A DNA stretch of 64,000 nucleotides from Serratia silvae (GTDB taxonomy: Bacteria; Pseudomonadota; Gammaproteobacteria; Enterobacterales; Enterobacteriaceae): positions 20,913-84,912 of the forward strand of contig NZ_JAGQDC010000020.1 of the NCBI RefSeq assembly GCF_023282985.1. The letters run 5' to 3'. The notes below the pieces were generated by a model, which was given only the letters and a program-made list of their open reading frames with translations, had not been told where the DNA came from and searched no databases. Numbering within the stretch: position 1 is the stretch's first letter; each line of letters starts with the position of its first letter. Positions 40,196 through 49,420 of this stretch are shown here, in pieces. The position numbers and the translations under genes were made by a program.

Positions 40196-41389
40196 GTGTT
40201 CCAGAATGTTGAAGCCTATGCAGGTGATCCGATCCTGTCGCTGATGGAAAAATTCAAAAAAGATCCCCGTGCGCACAAGGTGAACCTGAGTATTGGCCTT
40301 TACTACAACGAGCAAGGCATCATCCCACAGATGAAAGCTGTTGCCGCTGCGGAAGCCCAACTTAACAGTGTTGAACAGGGGGCCTCGGTCTACCTGCCAA
40401 TGGAAGGCTTACAACCTTACCGCAGTGCGATCCAGCAACTATTGTTTGGTGCCGAACACCCCATGCTGCAACAGGGGCGCATCGCCACCATTCAAACTGT
40501 GGGCGGCTCTGGTGCGTTGAAAGTGGGTGCCGACTTCCTGAAAAGCTATTTCCCGGATTCTCAGGTTTGGGTCAGCGATCCGACTTGGGAAAACCACGTA
40601 GCCATCTTTGGCGGTGCCGGTTTTAAAGTGAATACTTACCCCTATTTCGACGGTGAAAAACTGGGGGTGAAATTTGATGCCATGCTGAGCACGCTGCAAC
40701 AGTTGCCGGCCAAAAGTATTGCGCTGCTGCATCCTTGCTGTCATAACCCGACCGGTTCCGATCTCACCAATGCCCAGTGGGATCAGCTGGTGAAAGTGAT
40801 CGCCGAACGTGAACTGATCCCGTTCCTCGACATAGCCTATCAAGGCTTTGGCGGCGGAATGGATCAGGATGCCTACGCTATTCGCGCCATCGCGGCTGCC
40901 GGTTTGCCGTGCCTGGTGAGCAACTCATTCTCGAAAATCTTCTCGCTGTACGGTGAGCGCGTGGGGGGGCTTTCTGTGGTGTGTGAAAGCAGCGAAGCCG
41001 CCGAGCGTGTGCTGGGGCAACTGAAAGCGACCGTGCGCCGTAACTACTCCAGCCCACCGAATTTCGGTGCGCAGGTGGTGGCAAAAGTGCTGAACGATGC
41101 CCAGTTGAAAGCGCAATGGTTGGAGGAAGTGGAATCCATGCGCACCCGCATTCTGGAAATGCGTAAAGCGTTGGTCGAAACGCTCAAGGGCGCATTGCCA
41201 CAGCGTAACTTCGATTACCTGCTGGAGCAGCGTGGCATGTTCAGCTACACCGGCTTCAGCGCGGCTCAGGTTGACCGACTGCGTGAAGAGTTTGGTGTCT
41301 ATCTGATCCACAGTGGTCGTATGTGTGTGGCGGGTCTGAACCACAATAACGTCCGTCAAGTGGCCGAGGCGTTTGCCGCAGTGCAGTAA
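40196..41389 (+). CDS. tyrB: Aromatic-amino-acid aminotransferase
   Basis: TyrB performs the last transamination of tyrosine and phenylalanine (and leucine) synthesis. The 397-residue protein starts with GTG, as does E. coli tyrB, and follows CAGGAGAA. The PLP Lys lies in [18 protein letters not shown]. The substrate-binding Arg is in the late stretch [11 protein letters not shown]. It lies 72 bases after the Lrp-type gene. No clear TyrR box was found in this gap. A terminator follows. Confidence 0.97.
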   Translation: MFQNVEAYAGDPILSLMEKFKKDPRAHKVNLSIGLYYNEQGIIPQMKAVAAAEAQLNSVEQGASVYLPMEGLQPYRSAIQQLLFGAEHPMLQQGRIATIQTVGGSGALKVGADFLKSYFPDSQVWVSDPTWENHVAIFGGAGFKVNTYPYFDGEKLGVKFDAMLSTLQQLPAKSIALLHPCCHNPTGSDLTNAQWDQLVKVIAERELIPFLDIAYQGFGGGMDQDAYAIRAIAAAGLPCLVSNSFSKIFSLYGERVGGLSVVCESSEAAERVLGQLKATVRRNYSSPPNFGAQVVAKVLNDAQLKAQWLEEVESMRTRILEMRKALVETLKGALPQRNFDYLLEQRGMFSYTGFSAAQVDRLREEFGVYLIHSGRMCVAGLNHNNVRQVAEAFAAVQ

Positions 41390-41409
41390 CAGCCTGAATG
41401 CCGTGGTCT

Positions 41410-41434
41410 AAGGGGCGATAACGATATCGCCCCT
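41410..41434 (+). terminator. tyrB terminator
   Basis: AAGGGGCGATA pairs with TATCGCCCCTT around ACGA, followed by GTTGTTTC. Confidence 0.82.
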
Positions 41435-41635
41435 TGTTGTTTCTGCATACTGGCTGTTGCCGCCAACGGGATAAAGAATATACTGACTGAGGGTGCTCGG
41501 ACTTTTCTTGTGCGCCTTACAGCCTTGCTTTCAGCGACCAGGCGCGGTTCTCTACCTGACTGGCAAGGTATCTGGCTGGCAACAGCATACTCACAGTGGT
41601 TCGCGCCGCATTGTGTCTTGGCGGGAAATAAACCA

Positions 41636-41989
41636 ATGAATAACTCAGCACTGCTGGAATACTGCATGGCGAAGCCTGGCGCACACCAAAGCGATCAAAA
41701 CCAATGGCAGGCCAGCCAAATCAAGGTGGGTGATGTCATGTTTGCTATGGTGTGTGAAGTGCAGGGCCGCCCTGCGTTGGCGATCAAAAGTAGCCCGGAG
41801 CTGGCGGAAAGCCTGCGTGAGCAGCATCCGGAAATCGTCCCCTGCGAACATCTGAATAAAGCCCATTGGAACGCGGTATTTCTGGATGGCAACCTGCCCA
41901 ACTCGCAGTTTTATCACTTGATCGACAGCTCATATCGGTTGGTGCTGGAAGGGTTGCCCGATCAGGTGCGCCAAGAACTACGCATCTGA
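41636..41989 (+). CDS. yjbR: MmcQ/YjbR family protein
   Basis: The 117-residue protein aligns throughout with E. coli YjbR, including LLEYCMAKPGA at the start and the signature CEHLNKAHWNAVFLDG. The fold resembles CyaY and double-wing DNA-binding proteins, but no activity is established. The ATG at 41636 gives the family length; the frame is open 42 codons upstream without a matching start. Confidence 0.93.
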   Translation: MNNSALLEYCMAKPGAHQSDQNQWQASQIKVGDVMFAMVCEVQGRPALAIKSSPELAESLREQHPEIVPCEHLNKAHWNAVFLDGNLPNSQFYHLIDSSYRLVLEGLPDQVRQELRI

Positions 41990-42365
41990 ATTTATAGGCG
42001 GCCAGGCCTGTTGGCTCAAGAGTGGCGACAGGCCAAGAGGATTACCTCCCCCCGAAACCTATGGGGAAATTTTATTTTGTAGGTCAATATTTTTTACTGC
42101 GTTATTTAGTTCTGAGAAACAGGGTTGGCAAGGTTTTTTTGTGGTTAATCTCACTAATTTGATTATTTTATATTAATTGGCGATAATTAAAAGACTGATA
42201 AAAATAGGTTGATAATTTATTTTAAATAGCTAATGGGTATTAATCAAGAGAGTTCTCATTGGAGTTTGAATTATGATTGTGTTATTAATGCGTCTATATT
42301 AATCTGCTTAAAGGCAAATAAGGATAAGGGATCCGTAGGGGAACCTACTAAAAGGAAATTTAATT
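41990..42365. other. AT-rich intergenic region
   Basis: These 376 bases between yjbR and the DUF1090 gene are AT-rich, with runs of T and A around 42065-42235. A promoter for the DUF1090 gene is expected here. No gene, hairpin or repeat could be supported. Confidence 0.35.
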
Positions 42366-42785
42366 ATGAAACCGCATCATGCAATATTTCTTGTGCTGCC
42401 ACTGCTCGTTTATTCCTCATTATCATTGGCTGCGCCCAATTGTGCAATAAAAGAACAAAAATTGCGAGAGCAGCTCGAATACGCGACGCGCTATGGCAAT
42501 GTCCATCGTGTTGAGGGGCTTAATCGGGCCTTGGCCAATGTGCAGACCTACTGCCACGGTGGTTATAAAGGCCGTTATAATAGATACGATTATGCGCCTG
42601 TCACTCAGCCGTTCGAATTTGATCGCCAGTATGAAATTGCCAAGAAGCAACGAAAGGTAGAAAAAAGAAGACAAGAGCTGTATGAAGCACAGCTCAAAGG
42701 CAAACCGAGCAAAATTGCTAAACGGCAGAGAAAATTAGCCGAGGCCGAATTTGAATTGAAACAGGTGCAGGCATGGGGAGGGTAA
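42366..42785 (+). CDS. DUF1090 family exported protein
   Basis: The 139-residue protein has a signal peptide ending at SLAAPNCAIKEQ. The DUF1090 core follows: two Cys (in PNCAIKEQ and QTYCHGG) around a helical segment, EYATRYGNVHRVEGLNRALANV. A long basic, charged helix (about residues 75-135) follows, likely coiled coil. The relative in E. coli is YqjC, a periplasmic protein of unknown function. The ribosome binding site is AAAGGAA. Lower GC than uvrA. Confidence 0.87.
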   Translation: MKPHHAIFLVLPLLVYSSLSLAAPNCAIKEQKLREQLEYATRYGNVHRVEGLNRALANVQTYCHGGYKGRYNRYDYAPVTQPFEFDRQYEIAKKQRKVEKRRQELYEAQLKGKPSKIAKRQRKLAEAEFELKQVQAWGG

Positions 42786-42941
42786 CCAGGCCGATATGAG
42801 CAGATGTTAGCCGCAGATAAATAATGCTGAGTTTGGGTGGTGAGAGTTATTTAGCTACTGCGCGGCACGTTAAGCGTTTTAAACCCCTAAAATCTGTTCC
42901 TGCTTTTCTATGGCGGAAATTTATTATTGCGCCGTAATAAC

Positions 42942-42979
42942 GGCCAACATGCCGAGCTTAGGTGTTCGGCATGTTGGCC
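42942..42979. other. 14-bp hairpin downstream of uvrA
   Basis: GGCCAACATGCCGA pairs exactly with TCGGCATGTTGGCC around a ten-base loop. It lies just past the uvrA stop on the minus strand. A clear T run is lacking; it probably defines the uvrA mRNA 3' end. Confidence 0.6.
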
Positions 42980-42985
42980 ACGGTT

Positions 42986-45814
42986 TTATCTCTGCAACAT
43001 CGGTTTCAGGAATCGCGCGGTATGGGATTCTTTACAGTTGGCCACGGTTTCCGGCGTGCCGGACACCAGGATCTCACCGCCGCCGCTGCCGCCTTCCGGC
43101 CCCAGATCGACGATCCAGTCCGCCGTCTTGATGACGTCCAGGTTGTGTTCAATCACCACAATGGTGTTGCCCTGATCGCGCAACTGATGCAGCACCGCCA
43201 GCAACTGCTGGATATCGGCGAAGTGCAGGCCGGTGGTGGGTTCATCAAGAATATACAGCGTCTGGCCAGTGCCCCGTTTCGACAGCTCACGCGCCAGTTT
43301 CACACGCTGCGCTTCACCACCGGAAAGGGTGGTGGCCGACTGCCCAAGACGGATATAGGAAAGCCCAACCTCCATCAACGTTTGCAGCTTGCGCGCCAAG
43401 GCTGGCACGGCATCGAAGAAGTCACGGGCTTCCTCAATGGTCATTTCCAGCACTTCGTGGATGTTCTTACCCTTGTACTTCACTTCCAACGTTTCGCGGT
43501 TATAGCGTTTGCCTTTGCACTGATCGCAAGGCACGTAGATATCCGGCAGGAAGTGCATCTCTACCTTGATCACGCCGTCGCCCTGGCAGGCTTCGCAGCG
43601 GCCGCCTTTGACGTTAAAGCTGAAACGGCCCGGCGTATAGCCACGGGTACGGGATTCAGGTACCCCGGCGAAAAGTTCACGCACCGGGGTGAAGATCCCG
43701 GTATAGGTAGCCGGGTTAGAGCGTGGCGTACGGCCAATTGGGCTCTGATCGATATCGATCACCTTGTCGAAATGTTCCAGACCGGCCACTTCGCGGTAAG
43801 GAGCCGCTTCGGCAATGGTTGCACCGTTGAGCTGGCGTTGGGCGATTGGGAACAGCGTATCGTTGATCAGCGTTGACTTACCGGAACCGGAAACGCCGGT
43901 AATACAGGTAAACAGCCCTACAGGCAGCGTGAGCGTCACGTCTTTCAGGTTGTTGCCGCGTGCGCCACTGAGTTTCAGCACCTTGGTCGGATCCGCGGGC
44001 ACGCGTTCGGCCGGAATGGCGATTGAGCGCTTGCCGCTAAGGAACTGGCCGGTCAGTGAGTCTGGTTGGGCCATGATGTCATCGACGGTGCCTTCCGCTA
44101 CCACCTGGCCGCCGTGAACACCGGCACCAGGGCCGATATCGATCACGTGGTCGGCTGCGCGGATCGCATCTTCATCGTGTTCTACCACGATCACCGTGTT
44201 ACCCAGGTTACGCAGGTGGATCAGGGTTTCCAGCAAGCGTTCGTTATCGCGCTGGTGCAGGCCAATGGATGGCTCATCCAGCACGTACATCACGCCTACC
44301 AAGCCAGCACCGATCTGGCTTGCCAGGCGAATACGCTGAGCTTCACCGCCGGACAGCGTTTCCGCAGAACGTGACAGTGAAAGGTAGTTCAGCCCGACGT
44401 TAACCAGGAACTTCAGACGATCGCCGATCTCTTTTAACACCTTCTCGGCGATCTGGGCACGTTGACCGCTCAGTTTCATATTCTGGAAGAAGGTCATGGC
44501 ATGGCCGATGCTGAGCTCGGAGATCTCCGGCAGCGTAGTATCTTCCACGAACACGTTACGGGCTTCTTCACGCAGGCGGGTGCCACGGCACGAGGCGCAA
44601 GGGCGATTGCTGATAAATTTGGCCAACTCTTCGCGTACTGCACTGGATTCGGTTTCTTTGTAGCGGCGCTCCATATTATGCAGCACGCCTTCAAACGGAT
44701 GGCGGCGTACGGTGGTGTCACCGCGATCATTGATGTATTTGAATTCGATTGACTCTTTGCCCGAACCGCTCAGTACCGCTTTCTGCACGTTGGCATCCAG
44801 GCTGCTGAACGGGGCTTCCACATCAAAGCTATAGTGCTCCGCCAGTGAGCGCAGCATCTGGAAATAATAGAAGTTACGGCGGTCCCAACCGCGGATAGCG
44901 CCACCGGCCAGAGAAAGCTCGGGGTTCTGTACCACACGCTCAGGATCGAAGAACTGCTGCACGCCCAGACCGTCACAGGTTGGGCAGGCACCGGCCGGGT
45001 TGTTGAACGAGAACAGCCGGGGTTCCAGCTCGCGCATGCTGTAGCCGCAGATGGGGCAGGCAAAGTTGGCGGAGAACAGCAGTTCATCGGCCTTTTCGTC
45101 ATCCATATCGGCGACGACGGCGGTACCGCCGGACAGTTCCAATGCGGTTTCAAACGACTCGGCCAGACGCTGTGCCAGATCGTCACGCACTTTGAAACGA
45201 TCCACTACCACTTCAATGGTGTGTTTCTTTTGCAGTTCCAGTTTTGGCGGATCGGAGAGATCGCATACTTCACCGTCGATACGCGCACGGATATAGCCCT
45301 GGGTTGCCAGGTTTTCCAACGTTTTGGTGTGTTCACCCTTACGATCTTTCACTACCGGTGCCAACAGCATCAGGCGTTTGCCTTCCGGCTGGTTGAGCAC
45401 GTTATCCACCATCTGGCTGACGGTTTGCGCCGCCAGCGGTACATGGTGATCCGGGCAACGCGGTTCGCCGACGCGGGCAAACAGCAGGCGCAGGTAATCG
45501 TGGATTTCGGTGATGGTCCCGACCGTGGAACGCGGGTTATGCGAAGTCGATTTCTGCTCGATGGAGATCGCCGGGGACAGGCCTTCAATATGGTCGACGT
45601 CCGGTTTTTCCATCAGCGAAAGAAACTGGCGAGCGTAGGCAGAGAGCGACTCAACGTAGCGCCGTTGCCCTTCAGCATACAGTGTATCAAAAGCCAGTGA
45701 GGACTTGCCTGACCCCGACAGACCGGTGACGACGATCAGCTTGTCGCGCGGGATAATCAGGTTGATGTTTTTGAGATTGTGGGTTCGAGCACCACGAACT
45801 TCGATATTGTCCAT
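42986..45814 (-). CDS. uvrA: Excinuclease ABC subunit A
   Basis: UvrA recognises DNA damage with UvrB in nucleotide excision repair. The 942-residue protein has two ABC ATPase modules: Walker [15 protein letters not shown] near residue 31 and [14 protein letters not shown] near 640, each with LSGGEAQR signatures. Zinc fingers include CPICGYS...CPTCDG and CEACQGDG...CDQC. It is divergent from ssb, with one LexA box between them, so it belongs to the SOS regulon with lexA-dinF. Confidence 0.98.
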   Translation of the reverse strand: MDNIEVRGARTHNLKNINLIIPRDKLIVVTGLSGSGKSSLAFDTLYAEGQRRYVESLSAYARQFLSLMEKPDVDHIEGLSPAISIEQKSTSHNPRSTVGTITEIHDYLRLLFARVGEPRCPDHHVPLAAQTVSQMVDNVLNQPEGKRLMLLAPVVKDRKGEHTKTLENLATQGYIRARIDGEVCDLSDPPKLELQKKHTIEVVVDRFKVRDDLAQRLAESFETALELSGGTAVVADMDDEKADELLFSANFACPICGYSMRELEPRLFSFNNPAGACPTCDGLGVQQFFDPERVVQNPELSLAGGAIRGWDRRNFYYFQMLRSLAEHYSFDVEAPFSSLDANVQKAVLSGSGKESIEFKYINDRGDTTVRRHPFEGVLHNMERRYKETESSAVREELAKFISNRPCASCRGTRLREEARNVFVEDTTLPEISELSIGHAMTFFQNMKLSGQRAQIAEKVLKEIGDRLKFLVNVGLNYLSLSRSAETLSGGEAQRIRLASQIGAGLVGVMYVLDEPSIGLHQRDNERLLETLIHLRNLGNTVIVVEHDEDAIRAADHVIDIGPGAGVHGGQVVAEGTVDDIMAQPDSLTGQFLSGKRSIAIPAERVPADPTKVLKLSGARGNNLKDVTLTLPVGLFTCITGVSGSGKSTLINDTLFPIAQRQLNGATIAEAAPYREVAGLEHFDKVIDIDQSPIGRTPRSNPATYTGIFTPVRELFAGVPESRTRGYTPGRFSFNVKGGRCEACQGDGVIKVEMHFLPDIYVPCDQCKGKRYNRETLEVKYKGKNIHEVLEMTIEEARDFFDAVPALARKLQTLMEVGLSYIRLGQSATTLSGGEAQRVKLARELSKRGTGQTLYILDEPTTGLHFADIQQLLAVLHQLRDQGNTIVVIEHNLDVIKTADWIVDLGPEGGSGGGEILVSGTPETVANCKESHTARFLKPMLQR

Positions 45815-45937
45815 TTACACTTCCCGTCTTGATGATACACCGCGCCTGTCTGCGTTCTTTTGTGGGCGATTATGTGATCTATTGCGCAAAAAAACGGCTC
45901 GGCCAGTACGAAACGCATAATTATGGCACAAAAAAAC

Positions 45938-45953
45938 CTGAATGAATATCCAG
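45938..45953. promoter_or_regulatory. LexA (SOS) box between uvrA and ssb
   Basis: CTGAATGAATATCCAG on the plus strand (CTGGATATTCATTCAG on the minus) fits CTG-N10-CAG and closely resembles the E. coli uvrA box. It lies 124 bases from the uvrA ATG and 149 from ssb. Confidence 0.92.
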
Positions 45954-46101
45954 TATACGAATGCAACAAGGTCGATCGCCGGGACATTTTTGGAAGGCAC
46001 TTCGCAGGTATAATCTAAGCAGGTGGCATGCTACAATTTGTGGTTTAGACTATCCAAAATGTGGTCTGAATCCACTTAAATGACTCATCGGGAGATCGAA
46101 C

Positions 46102-46644
46102 ATGGCCAGCAGAGGCGTAAACAAAGTAATTTTGGTCGGGAATCTGGGTCAAGACCCTGAGGTCCGTTACATGCCTAATGGCGGCGCAGTTGCCAACATT
46201 ACCCTGGCGACCTCCGAAAGCTGGCGTGACAAGGCTACTGGCGAGCAGAAAGAAAAAACGGAATGGCACCGCGTGGTGTTGTTCGGCAAGCTGGCAGAAG
46301 TGGCGGGTGAATACCTGCGTAAAGGTTCCCAGGTTTACATCGAGGGTGCATTGCAGACTCGTAAATGGACCGATCAGGCGGGCGTAGAAAAATACACCAC
46401 CGAAATCGTGGTCAACGTGGGTGGCACCATGCAGATGTTGGGTGGCCGCCAAGGTGGTGGTGCTCCAGCAGGCGGCGGCGCTCCAGCGGGTGGCCAGCAG
46501 GGCGGTTGGGGTCAACCTCAGCAGCCACAGGGCGGCAACCAGTTCAGCGGTGGTCAACAGCAGCAGGCTCGCCCAGCGCAAAACAGCGCACCAGCGGCCA
46601 GCAACGAACCGCCAATGGACTTTGACGACGATATTCCGTTCTGA
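46102..46644 (+). CDS. ssb: Single-stranded DNA-binding protein
   Basis: SSB coats single-stranded DNA in replication, repair and recombination. The 180-residue protein has the OB fold ([20 protein letters not shown], then [18 protein letters not shown]), a Gly/Gln-rich linker (about residues 115-165) and the acidic tip MDFDDDIPF that recruits partner proteins. The linker is rich in repeated GGGAPAGG units. A terminator follows immediately. Confidence 0.98.
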   Translation: MASRGVNKVILVGNLGQDPEVRYMPNGGAVANITLATSESWRDKATGEQKEKTEWHRVVLFGKLAEVAGEYLRKGSQVYIEGALQTRKWTDQAGVEKYTTEIVVNVGGTMQMLGGRQGGGAPAGGGAPAGGQQGGWGQPQQPQGGNQFSGGQQQQARPAQNSAPAASNEPPMDFDDDIPF

Positions 46645-46664
46645 TTGTCTTTAGGTTCAAAACG

Positions 46665-46689
46665 AAAAGCCCCTTTTTGGGGCTTTTTT
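46665..46689 (+). terminator. ssb terminator
   Basis: AAAAGCCCC pairs with GGGGCTTTT around five T, followed by more T. Confidence 0.94.
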
Positions 46690-46798
46690 GCTTTAGAGCG
46701 CATTCACGTGCCAGGCGTTTAACGATGGCGGCACCAATACCGCGTGAACCACCCTGGACAAAAGCCACTCTACCCGACAGAAATTGCGTTACTGGCAT
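46690..46798 (-). pseudogene. N-terminal remnant of a short-chain dehydrogenase/reductase gene
   Basis: From an ATG at 46798 with a GGAG ribosome binding site the frame reads MPVTQFLSGRVAFVQGGSRG and continues IGAAIVKRLAREC. This is the first strand and the Gly-rich NAD(P)-binding turn of an SDR enzyme. After about 33 codons the similarity ends abruptly next to the ssb terminator, so about 200 residues are missing. The start signals remain, so it may still be translated into a nonfunctional peptide. The junction probably records a deletion. Confidence 0.75.
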
Positions 46799-46973
46799 GA
46801 TATTTCTCCAGAAGCCGTGAAGGTTATTGAATAGCAAAAGCAGTATCGGGAAAGAACGGGCTGGGAATGGCCAGAGCATGCCGTGAGCATGGCTTTATCT
46901 GGAAAGTGCCGGTTGGCTGGTAAATTATAGAGCAGTTTGGTGAGTCCAGGCTTTGCCGCCCGTTAAAACGCGA

Positions 46974-46992
46974 AAAGCCCCTTGCGGGGCTC
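46974..46992 (-). terminator. Terminator of the DUF1471 gene
   Basis: On the minus strand AGCCCC pairs with GGGGCT and is followed by TTTTCGCG. It begins a few bases after the stop codon at 47005. Confidence 0.75.
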
Positions 46993-47004
46993 GTAATCTG
47001 ACGA

Positions 47005-47265
47005 TTAGTTAAAGATTTCTGCGGTGCCGTACAGTTTGTTCTGACCACCAGCGGAAACGATGCGGTAAGAGTTGGCACCGGATGCAGCAGCTTTGCTTGC
47101 CAGTTCGGCTTCCAGGGCGCTCAGGTTGCTGGCACCGCTTACGGAAACCACGCCGATTTTTTGTGCATCGGCAGCTGGTTGGCTGGTGACCTGGTCAGCG
47201 GCAATGCTGGCGAAAGAAGCGGAAGTCAACAGTACAGCGGTAGCAAAAATTTTGATGCTTTTCAT
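47005..47265 (-). CDS. YdgH/BhsA/McbA-like (DUF1471) periplasmic protein
   Basis: The 86-residue protein has a signal peptide ending at ASIAADQVTS. The single DUF1471 domain includes KIGVVSVSGASNLSALEAEL and GANSYRIVSAGGQNKLYGTAEIFN, the standard family ending. Family members such as BhsA and McbA respond to acid, peroxide, copper or biofilm growth; the specific role here is unknown. It is transcribed alone, with its own terminator. Confidence 0.92.
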   Translation of the reverse strand: MKSIKIFATAVLLTSASFASIAADQVTSQPAADAQKIGVVSVSGASNLSALEAELASKAAASGANSYRIVSAGGQNKLYGTAEIFN

Positions 47266-47457
47266 GATTCAATCCTCAGGGGTTTTGTTAGGTGAGAGGC
47301 CGTTGTCTCTCGATGTGTTGAATGATAGGCCACTTGGAGGGAATGGAAAATCGGAGAGTTTTGAGTATCTATATCAAATTAACTGAATTAGTGTAAGGGT
47401 TGGCGATAGTTGAAATCACAACTACCTTTTAACCTGGGCGTTAAGGGAGTGAATGTG

Positions 47458-47913
47458 ATGACAACGAATCAGTTTATTGGCAGTTGGGCGCTGGTTTCTT
47501 CCGTATTCAAAGGGGAGGATGGGGCTATACATCACCCTTTGGGTGAGCAGGTGTTGGGGCGGCTCAACTATGAGGCCAACGGCACCATGGCAGCGCAGCT
47601 CTATAGCGCAACGCGGCCAAGGTTTGGCTCGGAGGATTTGGCGCAGGGCAGCGATCGAGAGATCCGCACCGCCTTTGTTAATATGCTTTGTTACTTTGGC
47701 CGCTATCGGATTGATGAAGATAAACAGTGCGTCATTCATCAGGTCGAGGGTTGTTCATTCCCTAACTGGCTGGGTAGCCAGCAGATCCGCTTCTACAGTT
47801 TCACTGACGACAGACTCACATTACGTACCGTACCGTTGCAGCTGGGTAACAGCGTGCAGATTGGCGAATTGATGTGGCAACGGATCGGGACTGTCGAGGG
47901 GGAAAACCCATGA
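47458..47913 (+). CDS. Lipocalin-like domain protein
   Basis: The 151-residue soluble protein begins with FIGSWALVSSVFKGEDG and continues as a beta-rich fold with GRYRIDEDKQCVIHQVEGCSFPNWLG. This matches the lipocalin-like family that may bind small hydrophobic molecules. There is no signal peptide. The ATG at 47458 has GGGAG eight bases upstream. Its stop overlaps the next gene's ATG (ATGA), so it is translationally coupled to the GST gene. Confidence 0.8.
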   Translation: MTTNQFIGSWALVSSVFKGEDGAIHHPLGEQVLGRLNYEANGTMAAQLYSATRPRFGSEDLAQGSDREIRTAFVNMLCYFGRYRIDEDKQCVIHQVEGCSFPNWLGSQQIRFYSFTDDRLTLRTVPLQLGNSVQIGELMWQRIGTVEGENP

Positions 47914-48578
47914 TTATCGTGCATCACCTGAACAACTCGCGTTCGCAGCGCATCTTATGGTTCCTGGAGGAGCTCGGTGTTCCCTATCAGGTTCTACGTT
48001 ATCAACGCGATAAAACAACCATGCTGGCACCGCCCGAATTGAAAAAAATTCACCCGTTGGGCAAATCGCCGGTAGTGGTTGATGGCGATCTGACGCTGGC
48101 GGAGTCGGGCGCCATTATTGAATACCTGCAGGAAGCTTATGACGCACAAGGGTTATTCACGCCCACGGATTTCCACGCTCGCCAGGAGTATCGCTATTGG
48201 CTGCACTATGCAGAAGGGTCGTTGATGCCGCTGTTGGTCATGAAACTGGTGTTCAGCCGTTTAGGTCACCCGCCAATCCCATGGGTAATGCGCCCGATTG
48301 CCGGGGCAATCGGTAAAGGAGTGCAGAAAGAGTATCTGGATAAGCAGATTGCGACGCATCGTGATTATCTGGAGCAACACCTGAATAAAAACACCTGGTT
48401 TGTGGGCAATGAATTCAGCGCTGCGGATATCCAGATGAGTTTCCCGGTGGAGGCGCTGGCTGGGCGAGGCGGGCTGGAGAGGTGCCCGAAACTGCGAGAC
48501 TATCTGCAACGAATTCATGCGCGGCCTGCGTATCAGCGGGCTCTGGAACAGGGTGGGCCGTTCAACGTGCTGGGTTGA
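47910..48578 (+). CDS. Glutathione S-transferase family protein
   Basis: The 222-residue protein has the thioredoxin-like N-domain with the active-site Ser region in HHLNNSRSQRILWFLEELG. It also has the cis-Pro and glutathione-binding segment LGKSPVVVDGDLTLAESGAIIEYL (Glu-Ser pair). The helical C-domain includes FVGNEFSAADIQMSFPVEAL. It starts inside the lipocalin-like gene's stop codon. The substrate is unknown; detoxification with the neighbouring VOC and lipocalin-like proteins is plausible. Confidence 0.9.
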   Translation: MIIVHHLNNSRSQRILWFLEELGVPYQVLRYQRDKTTMLAPPELKKIHPLGKSPVVVDGDLTLAESGAIIEYLQEAYDAQGLFTPTDFHARQEYRYWLHYAEGSLMPLLVMKLVFSRLGHPPIPWVMRPIAGAIGKGVQKEYLDKQIATHRDYLEQHLNKNTWFVGNEFSAADIQMSFPVEALAGRGGLERCPKLRDYLQRIHARPAYQRALEQGGPFNVLG

Positions 48579-48624
48579 TGGCTTGAACTATACTCGATAG
48601 GGTCACTTTCATAGGAGATAGCCC

Positions 48625-49032
48625 ATGGCTACGCAAATTTTTGTTAACCTACCCGTCAGCAATTTGCCCGCTTCTATCGAGTTCTTCCGCCAACTGGGGT
48701 TTATCTTCAACCCGCAGTTTACCGACGACACCGCCGCCTGCATGGTCGTCAGTGAGACTATTTACGTGATGTTGCTGACCCACGAGAAATTCCAACTGTT
48801 TACCCCCAATTCCATCAGCGATGCCAACAAAGCGACGGAAGTGCTGATTTGCCTGTCGCAACCCAGCCGTGCTGCGGTAGATGCGTTGGTACGCAAAGCC
48901 ATTGCTGCCGGTGGCAATACTTATAATCAGCCACAGGATTACGGCACTATGTATGGCCATGGCTTCCAGGATTTGGATGGTCATATCTGGGAGTTAATGC
49001 ACATGGACGAGCAGGCGATGCAATCGCAATAA
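48625..49032 (+). CDS. VOC family (glyoxalase/bleomycin resistance-like) protein
   Basis: The 135-residue protein has the paired beta-alpha-beta-beta-beta modules of the vicinal oxygen chelate superfamily: IFVNLPVSNLPASIEFFRQLGF at the start and MYGHGFQDLDGHIWELMHMD at the end. The Glu in HIWELMH is a likely metal ligand. It resembles lactoylglutathione lyase-like proteins of unknown substrate. It lies 46 bases after the GST gene in the same direction. Confidence 0.88.
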   Translation: MATQIFVNLPVSNLPASIEFFRQLGFIFNPQFTDDTAACMVVSETIYVMLLTHEKFQLFTPNSISDANKATEVLICLSQPSRAAVDALVRKAIAAGGNTYNQPQDYGTMYGHGFQDLDGHIWELMHMDEQAMQSQ

Positions 49033-49193
49033 TCTTTTCCGCCCCAAGCTGTCGGGGCGATCTCCCCTCTTCAAGCCGTAATGTGATAAACCTCACATCT
49101 TCAACAATGAGCGTTGCCAATGCGTTTTCGCATAAATTGTCGCGATCTTTAGTTGATCAGACGGTATAGAAGGCTAGATAATCGTTTGCCTTG

Positions 49194-49224
49194 AAAATCC
49201 CTCCCGGTAGCGTTTGGGATTTTT
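49194..49224 (+). terminator. Terminator-like hairpin in the VOC-ghxP gap
   Basis: AAAATCCC pairs with GGGATTTT across a 14-base loop, followed by TTGGGG. It could end the lipocalin-GST-VOC transcript or attenuate ghxP. The rest of the 388-base gap holds a small GC hairpin at 49040-49059. Confidence 0.5.
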
Positions 49225-49331
49225 TGGGGCAAGACCATCATAAATCACCCGCTGCATGCGATGAGAGTTAAACGTTTGCCTTTTACACGGCGTCTGTTGC
49301 CGCGTTCCTGAAGGGTAAGGAAGCGAACGTG

Positions 49332-49347
49332 ACGGAAACGGTTTCGT
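49332..49347 (+). promoter_or_regulatory. Candidate PurR operator upstream of ghxP
   Basis: ACGGAAACGGTTTCGT matches the 16-bp PurR consensus at 13 positions. A weaker match lies at about 49264-49279. E. coli ghxP is reported to be under PurR. The site lies 74 bases ahead of the ATG; the promoter was not firmly located. Confidence 0.5.
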
Positions 49348-49420
49348 AATGACCATGCATCAGTGGGATAACAAGCCATTTCATCCAGGCTGGCAGCAAT
49401 GAAAAACAGGGGACAGCAAC

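Noticed and set aside
42962..43876. 304-codon open frame antisense to uvrA
   Set aside because: uvrA is unambiguous and the antisense product has no family features.
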